DNA of 64,000 nucleotides from positions 5,164,517-5,228,516 of the forward strand of contig CM018052.1 in assembly GCA_008638375.1 (NCBI GenBank), read 5' to 3'. Position 1 is the first letter of the stretch, and the number at the start of each line of letters is the position of its first letter. This stretch comes from Nyssa sinensis. Taxonomy: Eukaryota > Streptophyta > Magnoliopsida > Cornales > Nyssaceae. Both the position numbers and the translations under genes were made by a program. A model generated the notes under the pieces. That model was not told the origin of the DNA. It searched no databases and saw only the letters and a program-made list of their open reading frames with translations. Below, one piece after another: positions 1-12,364 of the stretch.

Positions 1-602
1 GTCTTGGATGTTGATTGTATAACATTGGGATTTTATTAAAGCATTGATCGTATTATTCAATTGCACATAATCAATTTCTGTGATTTTGTTTATGTGGTTA
101 TACAATAGTAATATGTGTACATACATCAAAACCGTAGGACGAGTCATAACTCAGGGAAAACAAATTGTGACTATGACCTTAGAATTAGCGTAGACAATTT
201 GTATTGACCAAAGATGATTCGTGCTTAGGGTTTTGGTGCGTGATTTTCTTGATGATTGTATTGAGGCTTGTAGCCAAAATACGTCTTTTACATCCAAATT
301 GAATGACCCAAGAATTAATACAATTGAAGCTAATTACAAGATTAGTGGTGGATTCAACACCCTAGGAATTCTCTTTTAATTTGATTCCTCATTAATTCAG
401 TTAAATATTTGCTTTAAGTATAGTTTTCATTTAATTTTAGGAAAAATCAACAACAATCACTCTTTGTGAATTTCAATTAAAATTAATCTCAACTTTAGTT
501 TTTAAATAATTAACAGTCTCTGTGGGTTCGACCCTTACTTCTCTACTATACTAGTAGTTTAGTTTGGTAATTTGATTGATTTCCACGACAGATCAAGAGT
601 AT
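1..602 (+). repeat. possible 3' end of an unrelated LTR retrotransposon
   Basis: I see no gene here. From about 350 the sequence resembles the U5 end of Athila/Tat-type gypsy LTRs: A+T-rich lead-in, then GTCTCTGTGGGTTCGACCC near 512 and a terminal CGACAGATCA just before 600. The other end would lie outside the window, so neither a repeat pair nor a target duplication can be seen. The assignment rests on resemblance from memory only. Confidence 0.3.
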
Positions 603-1011
603 AATACCCCGAAAATCTGACATGACCCAGACTATATTCTGACCTAATAAGAAATAGGTTCTGTGATATTAATAGTTTGAAATAACCCAAAAATACAGTA
701 AACCATGATTGGGGATATCAAATAAATCACTTTTGGGATCACATGTGATTAAATGATCTTAGTAGATGCTTTCTACTTATTTGAGGATGATCGCCTTGTT
801 GATTTATAGTGATATGGGTCTGATCATCCTCAAATAAGTAGAAATCATCTACTAAGATCATTTAATCACATGTGATCCCAAAAGTGATTTATTTGATATC
901 CCCAATCATGGCTTATTGTATTTTTGGGTTATTTTGAACTATTAATGTCACAGAACCTATTTCTTATTAGGTCAGAATATAGTCTGGGTCATGTCAGATT
1001 TTTGGGGTATT
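603..1011. repeat. foldback: 190-bp inverted repeat with 29-bp loop
   Basis: Left arm 603-792 is the near-perfect reverse complement of right arm 822-1011; the loop is 793-821. The right arm is the same sequence, in the same orientation, as 12365-12556 and 16321-16490, which are truncated LTR-start fragments inside the dimer. The outer end of each arm is that LTR start (TGTAATACCCC-like). The foldback therefore looks like two copies of one fragment joined head to head, followed directly by the truncated end of the minus-strand LTR at 1012. Confidence 0.85.
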
Positions 1012-2040
1012 CACTTAAATTTAAAACCTTTTTCATCTCGGGAATGCAACTCATTTATAAATACCATAGAGGTATGTACCACAGAGCAAGTCTAAAACCA
1101 GATAGCTAATAACTCTAACCACAGAACACATCTATAATCAGACATATAACACAGAGCATATCTAATCTCTCTGGAGTACCATTTCCATGAGTCATGCCCC
1201 AATTCAGTAAATTTAATCATATCATAACACTCACCTAAATAACCAGATTCAATCCACAAGAGTCCAAGTCTCCACAAATCAATGCAACTCGGCCTATCCA
1301 TGTCATATCATAGTGCTTTCTAATCCAATGGAGATAAATCCTGAAAAATGTTAGGATAATGGGGTGAGCTTAAATAAGCCCAGTAAGTAACACAGGTTCC
1401 CTATCATGGGTTTCAAAACCAGTTCTTGTTTTCAAAGCACATGGATAGTTTAGTCACTTCAAAAATAGCAGTTTTATAAATCCACTTTAAATGCAGTTTA
1501 GTATAATAAAACAGGACTGAGCTAAATGGAACAACAGATTAGAACAAATATAACAGTGCAGGATGCCAGTATATCAATCAGGAGTATAGGCAAATAAATC
1601 AAAGAAGAACAAATCATATCATGTGTAATGTAGTACGAAAAGGGTATACATTTAAGTATATGCATTTAAATAAAACAGTGTATCAAGATACAATATCTAG
1701 ACAGTGTAACTTATACACCAAGTCAGAAGTTCCAAGTTACTCATAAATTGTTTGCTTATCTCCTTGTACAAATAATTTGATAACCTCTAGATATGTTAAG
1801 CACCTCCATGCATATCCTGAACAACCATCATCAATCACAAACATATCAGAATTCATCCATTCATGTCTTATTCGTAATCCTAGGCGTCTATCGGATTACC
1901 TAAGATAGCCTAATAGCCTATTACCCTTTCATTGGGTTTCATATGAGGTTATTACATTCTTTAATTAGGCTTAGTAGTTATCAGGATTATAATCTAAGTC
2001 ATTTAGACTTCAATCATTATCAATTAATCACTTATTAAAC

Positions 2041-2425
2041 CTTAGGGGCAAAATGGTAATTTTACCATTCTTGTCCCGGACCCTGTCGTGGTCCTCAGAA
2101 TAGTCCACATATCTTACATATAAAGTTTTAAGTCTTTTGGACTCAAATTGTTGTCAGTTAAGTACTTATTTAACCTTAGGGGCAAAATAATAATTTTATC
2201 ATTCTTGTCCCAGACCTCGTCGTGATCCTCAGAATAGTCCACATATCTTAAATACAAAGTTCTAAGTCTTTTGGATTTCAATTGTTATTAGTTAAGTACT
2301 TATTTAACCTTAGGGGCAAAATGGTAATTTTATCATTCTTGCCCCGGACCCTATCGTGGTCCTCAGAATGTTCCATATATCTCATGTATAAATTCTTAAG
2401 TCTTCTGGACTTCATTTGGTATCTG
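2041..2425 (-). repeat. 134-bp tandem array, about 2.9 copies
   Basis: Units start at 2041, 2175 and 2309 with CTTAGGGGCAAAATGGTAAT, an exact 134-bp spacing. Each unit holds a small palindrome (GGTAATTTTACC, degenerate in copies 2 and 3) and a TCGTGGTCCTCAGAAT block. The third copy loses similarity near 2425. The same array lies at the same place in the LTRs at 14388 and 18492. Confidence 0.9.
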
Positions 2426-3888
2426 CTTTTGGTCATTGGGACATATCGGTTATTTCTCATTTTATGCTTATGACAATTTATTGGATCAGATCGGCCTTTA
2501 TTCGGCCTCTACTTTTCACTTACCATGCTTAAGGGCATTTTGGTCATTTTACGTTTCGTGAGATTCTGACCCCAATTCATCATTTAATCATGTGTACAGT
2601 TTCATGAGTATCTGGGCTTCTATCGGTATCTGTTTCGTCCCATTTGGACTTCATTTGGGCTTTGTACAGCATCAGGGGCATTTTGATAATTTCACATGTT
2701 ACATAGCCAAATTTTTTGGGGCTTCAGTTCATAAAATGGACCCTACCATTGGATCCAGAATGTCTGACATAATTAAATGGACTATCGTTTATTTTTAATT
2801 AACCTTGGGTATCATCAGGGGTAGTACAGTCATTTACTATTTACGTCTCTGTATTTTTTGGGACTTGGTTTGTCACGACCCGAAACCCACCCTATGCAGA
2901 TCCCGAATCGCGACCGCCACCCTCAGGCCCGAGGACCTTAGGGCGAAGGCTCGCATACATAGCGGTATCGAATAGATGTGCCTTATGTGGTTGCAGAAGC
3001 GCGAAAATCTTTTTCTTTTCTTTTCTCATTTTAAAATTTGTACATCTGTCCGATACTGCCGCTCTTCACATTGTAGTACACATGAATATACATTCAGAGC
3101 ATATCTAAAACTTAAAGACTTTATAATATTACATATCACTGCCCTGAGGGCTTAATACATATTTTGTACTGTTTACTACTACAAAATATACTAGCATTTT
3201 TCATAGATTTCTACAAGAAACTTCTTAACATATCTTCCCAAAATGGCAGATCCATCGTCATCGTCTTCTAATCAAAACTGCCATTAATCACCTGAAAGGG
3301 GGATCCGAACAAAGTCCGGGGTAAACTAATCTAAGCTTATGAGTAATTCCAGCATTCATCATGGGGTTTCAATTAGCAGTGGTTTAGTACATAAGAGTTT
3401 GTAAAACATTCACTATGTCACGACCCGAAACCCACCCTGTGCGGATCTCGGATCGCAACCGCCGCCTTCAGGCCCGGGAGCTTGAGGGCAAGGCAAAACA
3501 TGGGCGACGGTATCGAATAGCGGTGCGGCCTTGATTTGCGGAAGCGTGAAAACCCTTTCCTTTTTCTTTTTTTTTTTTTTTTTAAAAATCCTTTAAAAAC
3601 TTTCGCACAGCCGTCCGGTACTGTCGCTCTTCATAGCGGTACACATGAATAATCACATCAGAGCATACTAAAAATTAAAGTCTTATACATGATACATATT
3701 CGAATGCCTCAAGGGCTTAAGTACATATGTGGTTGCCTCTTGGGCTTAAATACATAATTGTCCAAAGGTACGACATCAAAATTCAACCAACCATAGGCCC
3801 TAATACTTCCCAAAATATCTCCAGAATCCTAATGGAGCTGCCTATCATTTCTCCCCAAATTGGGCAAGGGTCCACCCATCGTCATCAC

Positions 3889-4662
3889 CTGAAAAATGTT
3901 AGGGAATGGGGTGAGCTTCGAAAAGCCCAGTGAGTAATTCTAACATCTGTCATGGGTTTCAATTGGTAGTGGTTTCGCACGTGAGAATTTTGTAAAATAC
4001 TCACTACCAATTGCTCGTATACTTGAAACATAGAGTACATGCATTCTTTAACCAATGGCTTTGAAACATTAAAGTATTCAAGCTAACTTGTGCTTTCGAA
4101 ATAAAGTATATGAATTTCAAATCATGTAAATATGCATGGTGAAAATGAGGAAAAAGCCTGCTTCCATTTTCAACACACACCTTATCACTTTCATTAATAG
4201 AATCCGTTTCGAACCAGATTCCCATTTTACTTTTCGTGGAGATATCTCATATGCCTGGGGGATTAGATCCTGCTACCTGGCATTTATTCGTATCGTAGTT
4301 GGGTTCCTAAGAAACCCGATAGAAATCCGTGGTGCTTATGCACAATTTATCTTGCATTTAAAAGCATTTAACCCATAATTCCTTCGTGTGGATGCATTTA
4401 AAAGCATTCAAAACATACAGTTCATAATCTCATGATAGGGTATCGAAATACGTGAAACATGTAAATTCAGGATATATAATAACATTTGAAATCGAAATGT
4501 TAGACATGCAGAAGTATATCTCAAGGAACAGTAGTAAATTATTCAGAAAGCATGTCATAACAGAATATTTAAAACGGAATTGTGTAAAGACAGAATTTGA
4601 TATTTAAAACATCATTCAAATCCGTGGAATTAAATCTCCACTTCAAATGTGAGGTTACTCAC
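3889..4662 (-). promoter_or_regulatory. putative LTR-leader intron in S2
   Basis: On the minus strand a donor AAG/GTGAGTAAC has its GT at 4662-4661, and an acceptor ATTTTTCAG/GTGATG ends at 3889. That gives 774 bp. The acceptor is preceded by the GAGCT...CACCCCATTCCCTAAC context found in the other LTRs. Splicing is inferred from the motifs only. Confidence 0.5.
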
Positions 4663-6928
4663 CTTGATTCCCCGGGTTTGCACTACTGGTGGGCTTTTCC
4701 CTTCCCTTTGTATTTCCTAAGAAAATTATAAAGAACTCGTTAACTTCACATTTACCTTAAATCGTTACCTATTCATGCTCCTTCATTTAATTTTTGGCCT
4801 GACGTATCCTAACTTCCTAGGATTGGTCTTACTAGTCAACTCGTGGTGGCTTGATGAGTTTTATTTTTCACGTGACTAAATTTTCAGTACCTATTTTGGT
4901 GTTATGGACTTCACCGTTGGGTTTGGAATGTCCGACATAGTCAAAATAGACTATCTTTTAGTTTCATTTGGGCTTCGGGTACCTTAGGGGTAGTTTGGTC
5001 ATTTCGTGCGTCATATTTTTCGGAGTCCCGTCTCATGAATCGGACCTCACCGTTGATCTCAGAAGGCCCAAGAAAATAAGATTACACTAATAACTTGTCT
5101 TATTTGGGCATCGACTACATTAGGGGCAATTTGGTAATTTGTACTTTAACGTATCGTAATTTTTGAAGCCTCGTCTCATAAAACGGACCACACCATTGAG
5201 TCCGGAACGTCCAAAATAGTCAAAATCCACTATTCGTTTACTTTATTCGGACTCCGTTTGACTTATTTATGACCTAGGGGTAATTTGGTCATTTTTATTT
5301 AATTAATAAATTAATTAAATAATTTAATTTATTATTTATTAATTTATCAGGGGTATAAATGGAATAAAATTCCAGAATCTGGGGCAGAATTAAATTTTCA
5401 AAACTGTTGGGGCTGTTGTGTAATTTCAGAATTCATTTGGGGTAAAACTAGAATTAAATAAACCATGGGTTCAAACCCATTGGTTTTAGGGTTCGCTGTT
5501 TGAACCGGTCCAAATCTCACGTGAACCAACCGGTTCACTGGTCTTCAGAGAACCGGGGTTAAATATCCCTGTTAACCCCAATTGCCCCCTTATCCACGTT
5601 TCGGTTAACTCAAAATTCTGATTTTAAATTTACAAAACCTGTGACCAAACAGGCCATCTCCAGGTTTTAATTTGAAACGTTTAAACCAAAACGGCACAGT
5701 TTCGATTAAACGGTGGCACGATCTTAGGTTGACACGTGTTTGAGTCGATTCAGTGGGTCTAGACGCGTTGGACGAGTCGACTCGGTCGACTCGTCGTCTT
5801 CTTCATCAAACAGGGCACTGTTGCCCTAATTTTCAGTTTTCAAAATCTTTGATTTCGTGACTTTTTAAGCTGACTCGATCTCTGTTTTTAGGTGATATGG
5901 GCTACCGAATGTTTAAGAGACATTTTGGCATTATTTTGATACTCTAAACCAACCCAATCGTTCGGTCTAAGCTTGAATACCCGAACCTGCAACTCCATAG
6001 TAAACCCTTGTTTCTTCACCATTTTGGACGGGGTTTGGTTCTATGAAGTCCCCACAGCAAGGGCTTCGATCCCCCATCCTTAAATCTCGGTTTAGGGGTC
6101 TAGTTTAAAGGTTGGGTTTTTGGGCCGAGAAGAATAGCCTCGGTTTTGAGGGCTTAGACCTAGGTCTCTAGGTCGCGGGTGGTAGTTTTCTAGGTCCTGC
6201 CATGGTCTATTTCATGTACTGACCACTAAAAGTCCATGTGGTTGAGGTCGGATCAGACCTGCAACTTCAAGCTCCATTAATGGCGGTTTAGCTACGGGCT
6301 CGTGGTTTGGGCAGTTTTGTTGGTCCAAAAGGTTCACAACCGATCCAGATTTTATGGTCTAGACGTGTTATATGCAATAACAATTCCCAAACAGCAAAAC
6401 AGAAACCGAAATTTTCCCAAGAGAAATCCAAAGTTTTGGATGGCTTACCTTCAAACAGTGGTCTCCTCGCTGGTTTGTGCTCCAAGCAGGACCTTCAACA
6501 ATTGGTCTTGGTCCCCTTCGTGCACTTCCAGTCCTTAGCTCCCTTCTATTTCTCCTTCAATGGCCAAGCCCCACCTTCAAGCTATCTCTCTTAACTTCCT
6601 CTCTCTAACCCACTTTCTCTCTCTAAAAATCAGTATACAGGATCATTTTTGCAGATCTGTTTTTCCCTCCAATGCATATATGGAGATTATGTAAATAAAA
6701 ATCAGATTGTCTTTAGTGTTTCATCTCCCCAAGTGCATGATGGATTTGCATGCAACTTGGTTGGGAGGAGATGCAATCATGGGTGTATAGGCACATGATG
6801 GTCTATGGGGGCATAGGAGTGATGCATGCTGATGTGTTGCATGCTTGGTAATTGGTCACTTGGGAGGTGGCCAAATCAGATTTATACTTATATACATATC
6901 TTTGCACATATGTTCACAAAGAGGTTCC

Positions 6929-6991
6929 TAGCCTAGTTGGTAATTTTTTGGGTAACAATAATCATGCCCACTTGGTCAAGGGTTCAAGTCC
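6929..6991 (+). other. tRNA-like pol III module, antisense to S2
   Basis: The A box TAGCCTAGTTGG (6929-6940) fits the consensus TRGCNNAGYNGG at every position. The B box GGTTCAAGTCC (6981-6991) differs from GGTTCGANTCC at one base. The spacing is about 40 bp. No complete cloverleaf is evident. It lies about 230-290 bp from the LTR start, on the strand opposite to the LTR. Confidence 0.6.
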
Positions 6992-8671
6992 CCCTTGGCC
7001 ACACTTTTGGCTATTTTTCCTATTTTAGGCTTAGGCCCTGTTTGGCTGCGCATTAATGCAGTTTCACTATTTCCTATTTAACTTTTATTCTGTAACTTAT
7101 TTTTCGACGCCGTTTCTTTCAGTCAACTCCTAATTAGGTTAGCTTTTTAATTATTCTTTAAGTTTAGTTCAGATAAATGATTAGTAACTAATCATTACTT
7201 AATCAGGGTCGGGGTGTTACACACTACCAATTGTTCGTATACTTGAACATAGAATATATGCATTTCTTAAAACAGATAGCTTTGAAACATTTAAAGTATT
7301 CAAGCTAAACTCGTACTTCGTCAAAGAGAGTATATAACTCGAAACATATAAATTTCATAAAACAGATAGCTTTAAAACATTTAATGTATTCAAGCTAAAA
7401 ACACATTTTTTCAAGTATAACATATGCACTTTAAAAGTACATAAGCTTGTATGATAAAATGGGGGTAAAAACCTATTTCCATTTCAAAATCATTTGTCAT
7501 CTTTTCTCTTTAATTAGGTGGAATCTGTTTCGAACCAGACTCCCATTTTACTTCCAATACTGCCAATCATATTTGCCTGGGGGATTAGATCCTACTACCG
7601 GGCATTTTACTGTTGAATCCCGAAGGATTTCAACGGTCATAGGGGGTGGTACTTAGTACTGTTTATCTTATAAAACATTTATCACATGGTTTCTTCAATA
7701 GACACTTTTCATGAGTATTTAAAACATGAAATATACAATTTCTGCAATAGGACTTCAAATACTTGTAATAATCAAATTCAGAATATTTAATGTGTTAGGA
7801 ATTAAATTTATTTCAATTTATACTCTTCTGGTAGCTCCATAAATTTTTAATTTAATTTTATTTACTTGACATGTTAACCCGTCGTGTCTTCTCGTACTTC
7901 ACTTGTCTTAGTTTAGCACTTCGGCAATATTTCAGTTTATAGTCATCTGACAGATGCTATTCATCAAATTTTATGTCTTTTTATTTTGGACACTTCTTTT
8001 GGTCGAATAGACTCTACCATTGAGTCCGGAACGTCGAAGAAAGTCAATTTAGGCTTTCCTGGAATTTAATTTGGACCTCTTGTATGTAAAAGGGTAAAAC
8101 GGTCATTTTACCTATTTGCGTGTCTTATTTTTCCGTACTTCATTTCATAATTTGGACCCCATTATTGAGTCCGGAATGTCAAAGAAAGTCAATTTAGACC
8201 TTCCCTGATTTTAATTTGGCTTTAGGGGCACCAAGGGTATTTTGGTCATTTTACCCCTTTACGTGTCTTTATTTTTTGGGGCCCCGTCTTGCAAAATGGA
8301 CCTCGCCATTAGTCTCAGAATATTCGAAATAGTAAAAATACACTATTCATATGTTTAATTTGGACTTTATTTGCTCCATATATGGTTCAGGGGCAAAATA
8401 ATAATTTTACCTCATTTATAAAATAATTAAATAATTATTTAATTATTTAAATATTTAAATATTTTTCCAGGGGTATAATTGAATGAATTTTCTCTCAGTT
8501 GGGCTATAGTGGGATTTTCTAAAAATTCTGGGGTCAATCCGCAAATAGGGAAAAGTTTGGTTTATTTAATTTTAAATAATATAGAGAACCAGTGGGTTCG
8601 GTCCAACCCTAAATGAACTGGTCCGGTCTGGTCGTAAACCAATCGGTTTAGCCATTTTTTATACGTGTTGC

Positions 8672-8690
8672 TGACGTCATGATGACGTCA
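8672..8690. promoter_or_regulatory. twin TGACGTCA sites (as-1-like) in S1
   Basis: Two perfect TGACGTCA octamers lie at 8672-8679 and 8683-8690, with centres 11 bp apart, inside a larger inverted repeat (GCTGACGTCA / TGACGTCAGC). TGACG pairs are the known binding layout of TGA-type bZIP factors, whose classic spacing is 12 bp. An ACGTGT site and a GAGTCGACTC palindrome follow at about 8770-8790. Confidence 0.55.
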
Positions 8691-9574
8691 GCCCTATCGT
8701 TTATTTAAAATTTAAAAACATATTAAAACGCCGTCGTTCCACTTATTCGGTGGCAAGCCCAGATGCTGCCACGTGTCTGAGTCGACTCAACCTGGTTTTT
8801 AAAACCGAGTTGACTCATTGTCTTCTTCCCCAGTTCAACCCCCACTGTAACCCTAGTTACAGTTTTCCATTTCCTTCAATTTCGTGACTTTTTACTCACC
8901 ATTTTCTCACTGTTTTAATCCTAAACTGCTTCTAAAGTATGAACGACCAATTTGGCATTCATTTTGGAGTTCAAATCGAACTTATTTGCTCAGTTCCAAC
9001 CTTGATAATCCGAACTGTAATTCGGTCATAAATGTTCATTTCTAAGCCAAAACCCTTGGGGTTTGTTCCCTTTTGATCCTCTCTTCATGGGGATTTAGTT
9101 TTCATTCATAGATGTTGATTTAAACTGAGTTTTAAAGGGTTGGGTTTCAAACCCGTAACCTGTAACTCGTGTTATAGAGGCTATTTATTGGGTTTTATGA
9201 TTGCGTACTAGGGTTTTTAAAACCCTTTTAGTCCCTGTTTGAAGTCTTGCCAAAACCGTTTTGGTGAACGTTGGTTCAGACCTGCTTTAGGAAGGGTCTT
9301 CAATGGCAGTTACTTCTGGGTTGGTGTTTTTTCTGAGTGTTTTAAGACTAAATTTCATGCTTATCCTTGTTAGAATATGTTCTAGACATTATATGTACAT
9401 AAAAAACTAAAAAACAGTCTCATATTCATGTTTAAATCCAAGAGGGAGAAAAACATAAAATTTTGGATTTTTACCTGTTTACAGTGAACTCTCCCTTCTA
9501 CTTCTGATCCTTCTTCTATTCTCCTCAGTTTCTCCCTCTTTTGATTTCTTCCGTATGAAGCAAGCATGCTTTGC

Positions 9575-9770
9575 TTTTAAAGAGAGCCACCGACCTCTCT
9601 ATCTCTACTGTTCTCTCTCTCTCTTTTTCCATTCGTAGCCCTACTTCTAGCCTGCATCTTTCTCTTCTTAATAACTCCCTTTCCCATCTCATAAATTTTG
9701 CTTTTTCTCTTTTCTACTCTGCATTAAATTTGCAAGATATTTGGTATATTATATATATATATATATAATA
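9575..9770. repeat. CT-rich leader and (TA)n microsatellite of S1
   Basis: A CT-rich tract (about 9590-9640) and a run of TA dinucleotides (about 9748-9767) lie in the part of S1 nearest its LTR start. The CT tract reads as GA-rich on the LTR sense strand, as in the other LTR leaders. The short reading frames over this stretch are low-complexity and I do not treat them as genes. Confidence 0.6.
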
Positions 9771-11665
9771 CACATACACTTACACATGTTGGGAGACACA
9801 CACTAGCCGACACACACACACATACTTGTACACTGCTCACACTTTAGTTATGTACATATATATATATTTATTCTTTACTTTATTCATATACATGCATACA
9901 ATATTAAATATAAAATTAATATAAGTATTTCAATATACTTTAATTAATTAAATTAATCAATTATTTAATTGAATTATAAAAATCTTTACACAAATTTTCA
10001 TAATTTCGTAATTCATGCCATGTGACTTGATATTTTGGGTCGGGGTATTACATGGTTTCACAAATCGGACTCCGCCGTTGAGTCCGGAGTGCTCGAAATA
10101 GTAGAAATACACTATTTATTTATTTAATTTGGGCTTCGTTTGACTCATTTAGTGTCCAAGGGTAAAATAGTAATTTTACCCAATTAATAAGATAATTAAA
10201 ATAATTATTTTATTAATTATTTATTTTTCAGGGGCTTATTTGAATTAATTCTTTAAAATCTGGGCCAGACTAGAAATATTCAGAACAGTTGGGCTCACAA
10301 GTGCAACTTAGAAAAATTCTGGTTTATTTCCTTTCAATTAAGCCCTTGGGCCGTTAGGTTTACTAGGTGAAACCCTAGACCGAACCCAATAGTCCCAGAA
10401 CTGACCGGTCTAAGCTAAGTTAGAGAACCGGAATAAGATAACTCCCTTAATCCCCTTATCCATGGTTTGGGATATCCTTAAACCTGATTTCAATTTCATA
10501 CGGTTGTAACCAAACAGGCCCATTTAACTTTTAAATTTTAATTCAAAACGACGTCGGTGCAGTAACCCTATTTATATTTGGTCGGGTCCCGACCCGACCC
10601 AAATTCGATCCGACCTGTGTCCGGTACTGTTCATCGTATTCCTCATGATGATGAACAGTAACCCTAAAACCCAAAAAAATTTCCATTCAATTTCGTGAAC
10701 TTTTAGGTCATTTTATTCTCTGTTCTTTACTCTAATATGTTTCTAGGACTTCATACGTCAGTTATATATCCATTTTGTGGCTTGAATCTAAAGATGGAGT
10801 TTGGTTCCACTCCATTATCGTGGGACCTGCAACTCAGTCATATATACTCGTTTTTTGTTCAAAACCCTTAGGGTTTCTTCTGTTGTAATCCATACATCAT
10901 GGGGTTCAAGCCCTATTCTCAAATTTGGGTTTTACAGCAAGAGTCGAAGGTTCCATCTTTGAACCCGAACCTGTAACTCATGTTTTTAGGGGTCTTTTCT
11001 AAGCCATTTGGCCTGGTTTTCGTTGCAGTGCAAACCCCACATCATTTAGGTCGGGTCTAAGCAAGCCAAAATCAGTTTGGCTAGGGTTAAATCAAACTTG
11101 CTTTTTCAAGGTCTGTTAATGGCAGTTTGTGCACGGTTTGGTGTTCTAGGGTTGTTTTAGGGTCCAAATTCCATGCCTTGATCAAGATCACATATTCTAA
11201 ACATTATGCATGCAGTTAATAGGGCTCAATAGAACTAAAACAGAACCAAGAATTTTGAAAGCAGAAAAATCAAATTAGTTTTAAGGTCTTATACATTGGT
11301 GGTCTCTTCCTTTTAAGGCTGCAATGTCGACCCAGCCATGCGGGTAGTCCAGCGCCTTCCTTCTTCACTCTCCTAGCTGGGAGTTTGCATGCACACACAT
11401 AATTTCTCACACACAATGTCTCTCTCCCTCTCTCACAATCTCACTTTCTCTCTCTAGGTTTCTCTCGCTAGATGCAGATCTGTGGCTACCTGTTGTTTTT
11501 GACCCAACAGCCCTTCACGCGATGTTCATATATATAATATTCATATAAACATATTTTATATTGTATGGTGGTTGCATGAAATCTTATTGGCTCATTTGGG
11601 AGGTGGAGGGACATTTGTATATACATATATACATATTTTATGTAATAAAAGGCATAACATGTGGG

Positions 11666-11730
11666 CAGCCCGAGTGGCTAACTTCTTGGATCTAAATTCC
11701 TTCACTATTTTGGGTCAAGGGTTCAAAACC
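11666..11730 (+). other. tRNA-like module, antisense to dimer LTR 1
   Basis: An A-box-like CAGCCCGAGTGGCTAA (about 11666-11681, similar to Ser/Leu-type tRNA A boxes) is followed by a B-box-like GGTTCAAAACC (11720-11730). It lies about 430 bp from the LTR start, antisense to the LTR, as in S2 and S3. Confidence 0.45.
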
Positions 11731-12158
11731 CCTTGGCCTCACTTTTGGGCATTTTTCCCCCATTTGGGCTTATGCCTTGTTTGGCTGGCCCAGAATTCTA
11801 TTTTAGCTATTTCCTCCTAATTTCTTTTCTATTGCTCTTTTTACGAAATAGTTTCTTTTGGTCGCTTCTTATTTCGGTTAGCTTCAATGTCAAAGGCCTT
11901 GTGTCAGTTATTATTTATTGGTGGCCGTCATAGTTCGTTAATTCGGGTTTTTATAGTGTTAAAATGACATCATTTCACCTAATTAATAGGTAATTAGGTT
12001 CGGGTATTACACCCTCCTCTCTTGACGTGTTTAATTATTTTTTTGGTCTATCGTGACCGTCAAGAGATTCCCAATTAACTTTCTTAATTATTCTTTATGT
12101 TGGTGCTAATTAATAATTAGAAAACTAATTATTAATTAAGTAAGGTCGGGGTGTTACA

Positions 12159-12179
12159 TCCTACCCCCCTTAAAAAAAG
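12159..12179 (-). other. polypurine tract 1 of the dimer
   Basis: On the minus strand an A-rich stretch plus AAGGGGGGTAGGA stands directly before the LTR start TGTAACACC at 12158. This is the usual plus-strand priming site of gypsy elements and fixes the element as minus-strand. Confidence 0.8.
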
Positions 12180-12364
12180 TTTTGTCCTCAAAACTTAGTT
12201 GGTCATATCAAGGAGGATCTAACCTCTCATTATGCTACTCCTATCATCATAGTTTCACACAAATTTCATATCAGATACAAGAATCCCCATTAAGTCTGAT
12301 TTACGACCACAATTGTACGGTCTCATCAAGATTCGATGATCAGACCCATATCACCATGAATCAA

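Larger units (their letters stand above)
3416..7221 (-). mobile_element. solo LTR S2 inside S1, target duplication CACTA
   Basis: It begins TGTCACGACCCGAAACCC at 3416 and ends GGTCGGGGTGTTACA at 7221, with CACTA at 3411-3415 and 7222-7226. The length is 3,806 bp. The S1 sequence after 7226 (ACCAATTGTTCGTATACTTG) also occurs within S2 at about 4005, so S2 landed in a related LTR at a homologous position. It holds an LTR intron-like pair (3889-4662), CT-rich leader sequence (6590-6635) and a tRNA-like module (6929-6991). Around 5730-5800 lie ACACGTGT and repeated GAGTCGACTC motifs. Confidence 0.92.
2871..10052 (-). mobile_element. solo LTR S1 with target duplication TGGTT
   Basis: The element begins TGTCACGACCCGAAACCC at 2871 and ends CGGGGTATTACA at 10052, which on the minus strand is a TGTAATACCCCG start and a GGGTCGTGACA end. 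It is flanked by TGGTT at 2866-2870 and 10053-10057. Removing it rejoins a recognisable unit of the host LTR (GGGACTTGGTT next to TCACAAATCGG). Its own length is about 3.37 kb once S2 is subtracted. There is no internal region, so this is a solo LTR from LTR-LTR recombination. The acceptor-like site is at 3292-3293; I could not place a clear donor. Confidence 0.9.
1012..12158 (-). mobile_element. LTR 1 of the minus-strand dimer, broken by S1/S2
   Basis: Read on the minus strand, this LTR starts at 12158 (TGTAACACCCCGACC) and runs down to about 1012, where its last ~240 bp are lost at the foldback. Its own sequence is 1012-2870 plus 10058-12158, about 3.96 kb; the rest is nested solo LTRs. It contains a 134-bp tandem array, a leader acceptor at 1341-1343, a weakened donor near 1735 (ATGAGTAAC), a CT-rich leader around 11400-11460 and a tRNA-like module. 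Its immediate neighbour at 12159 is a polypurine tract, so it is the 3' LTR of the adjacent internal region. Confidence 0.8.
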
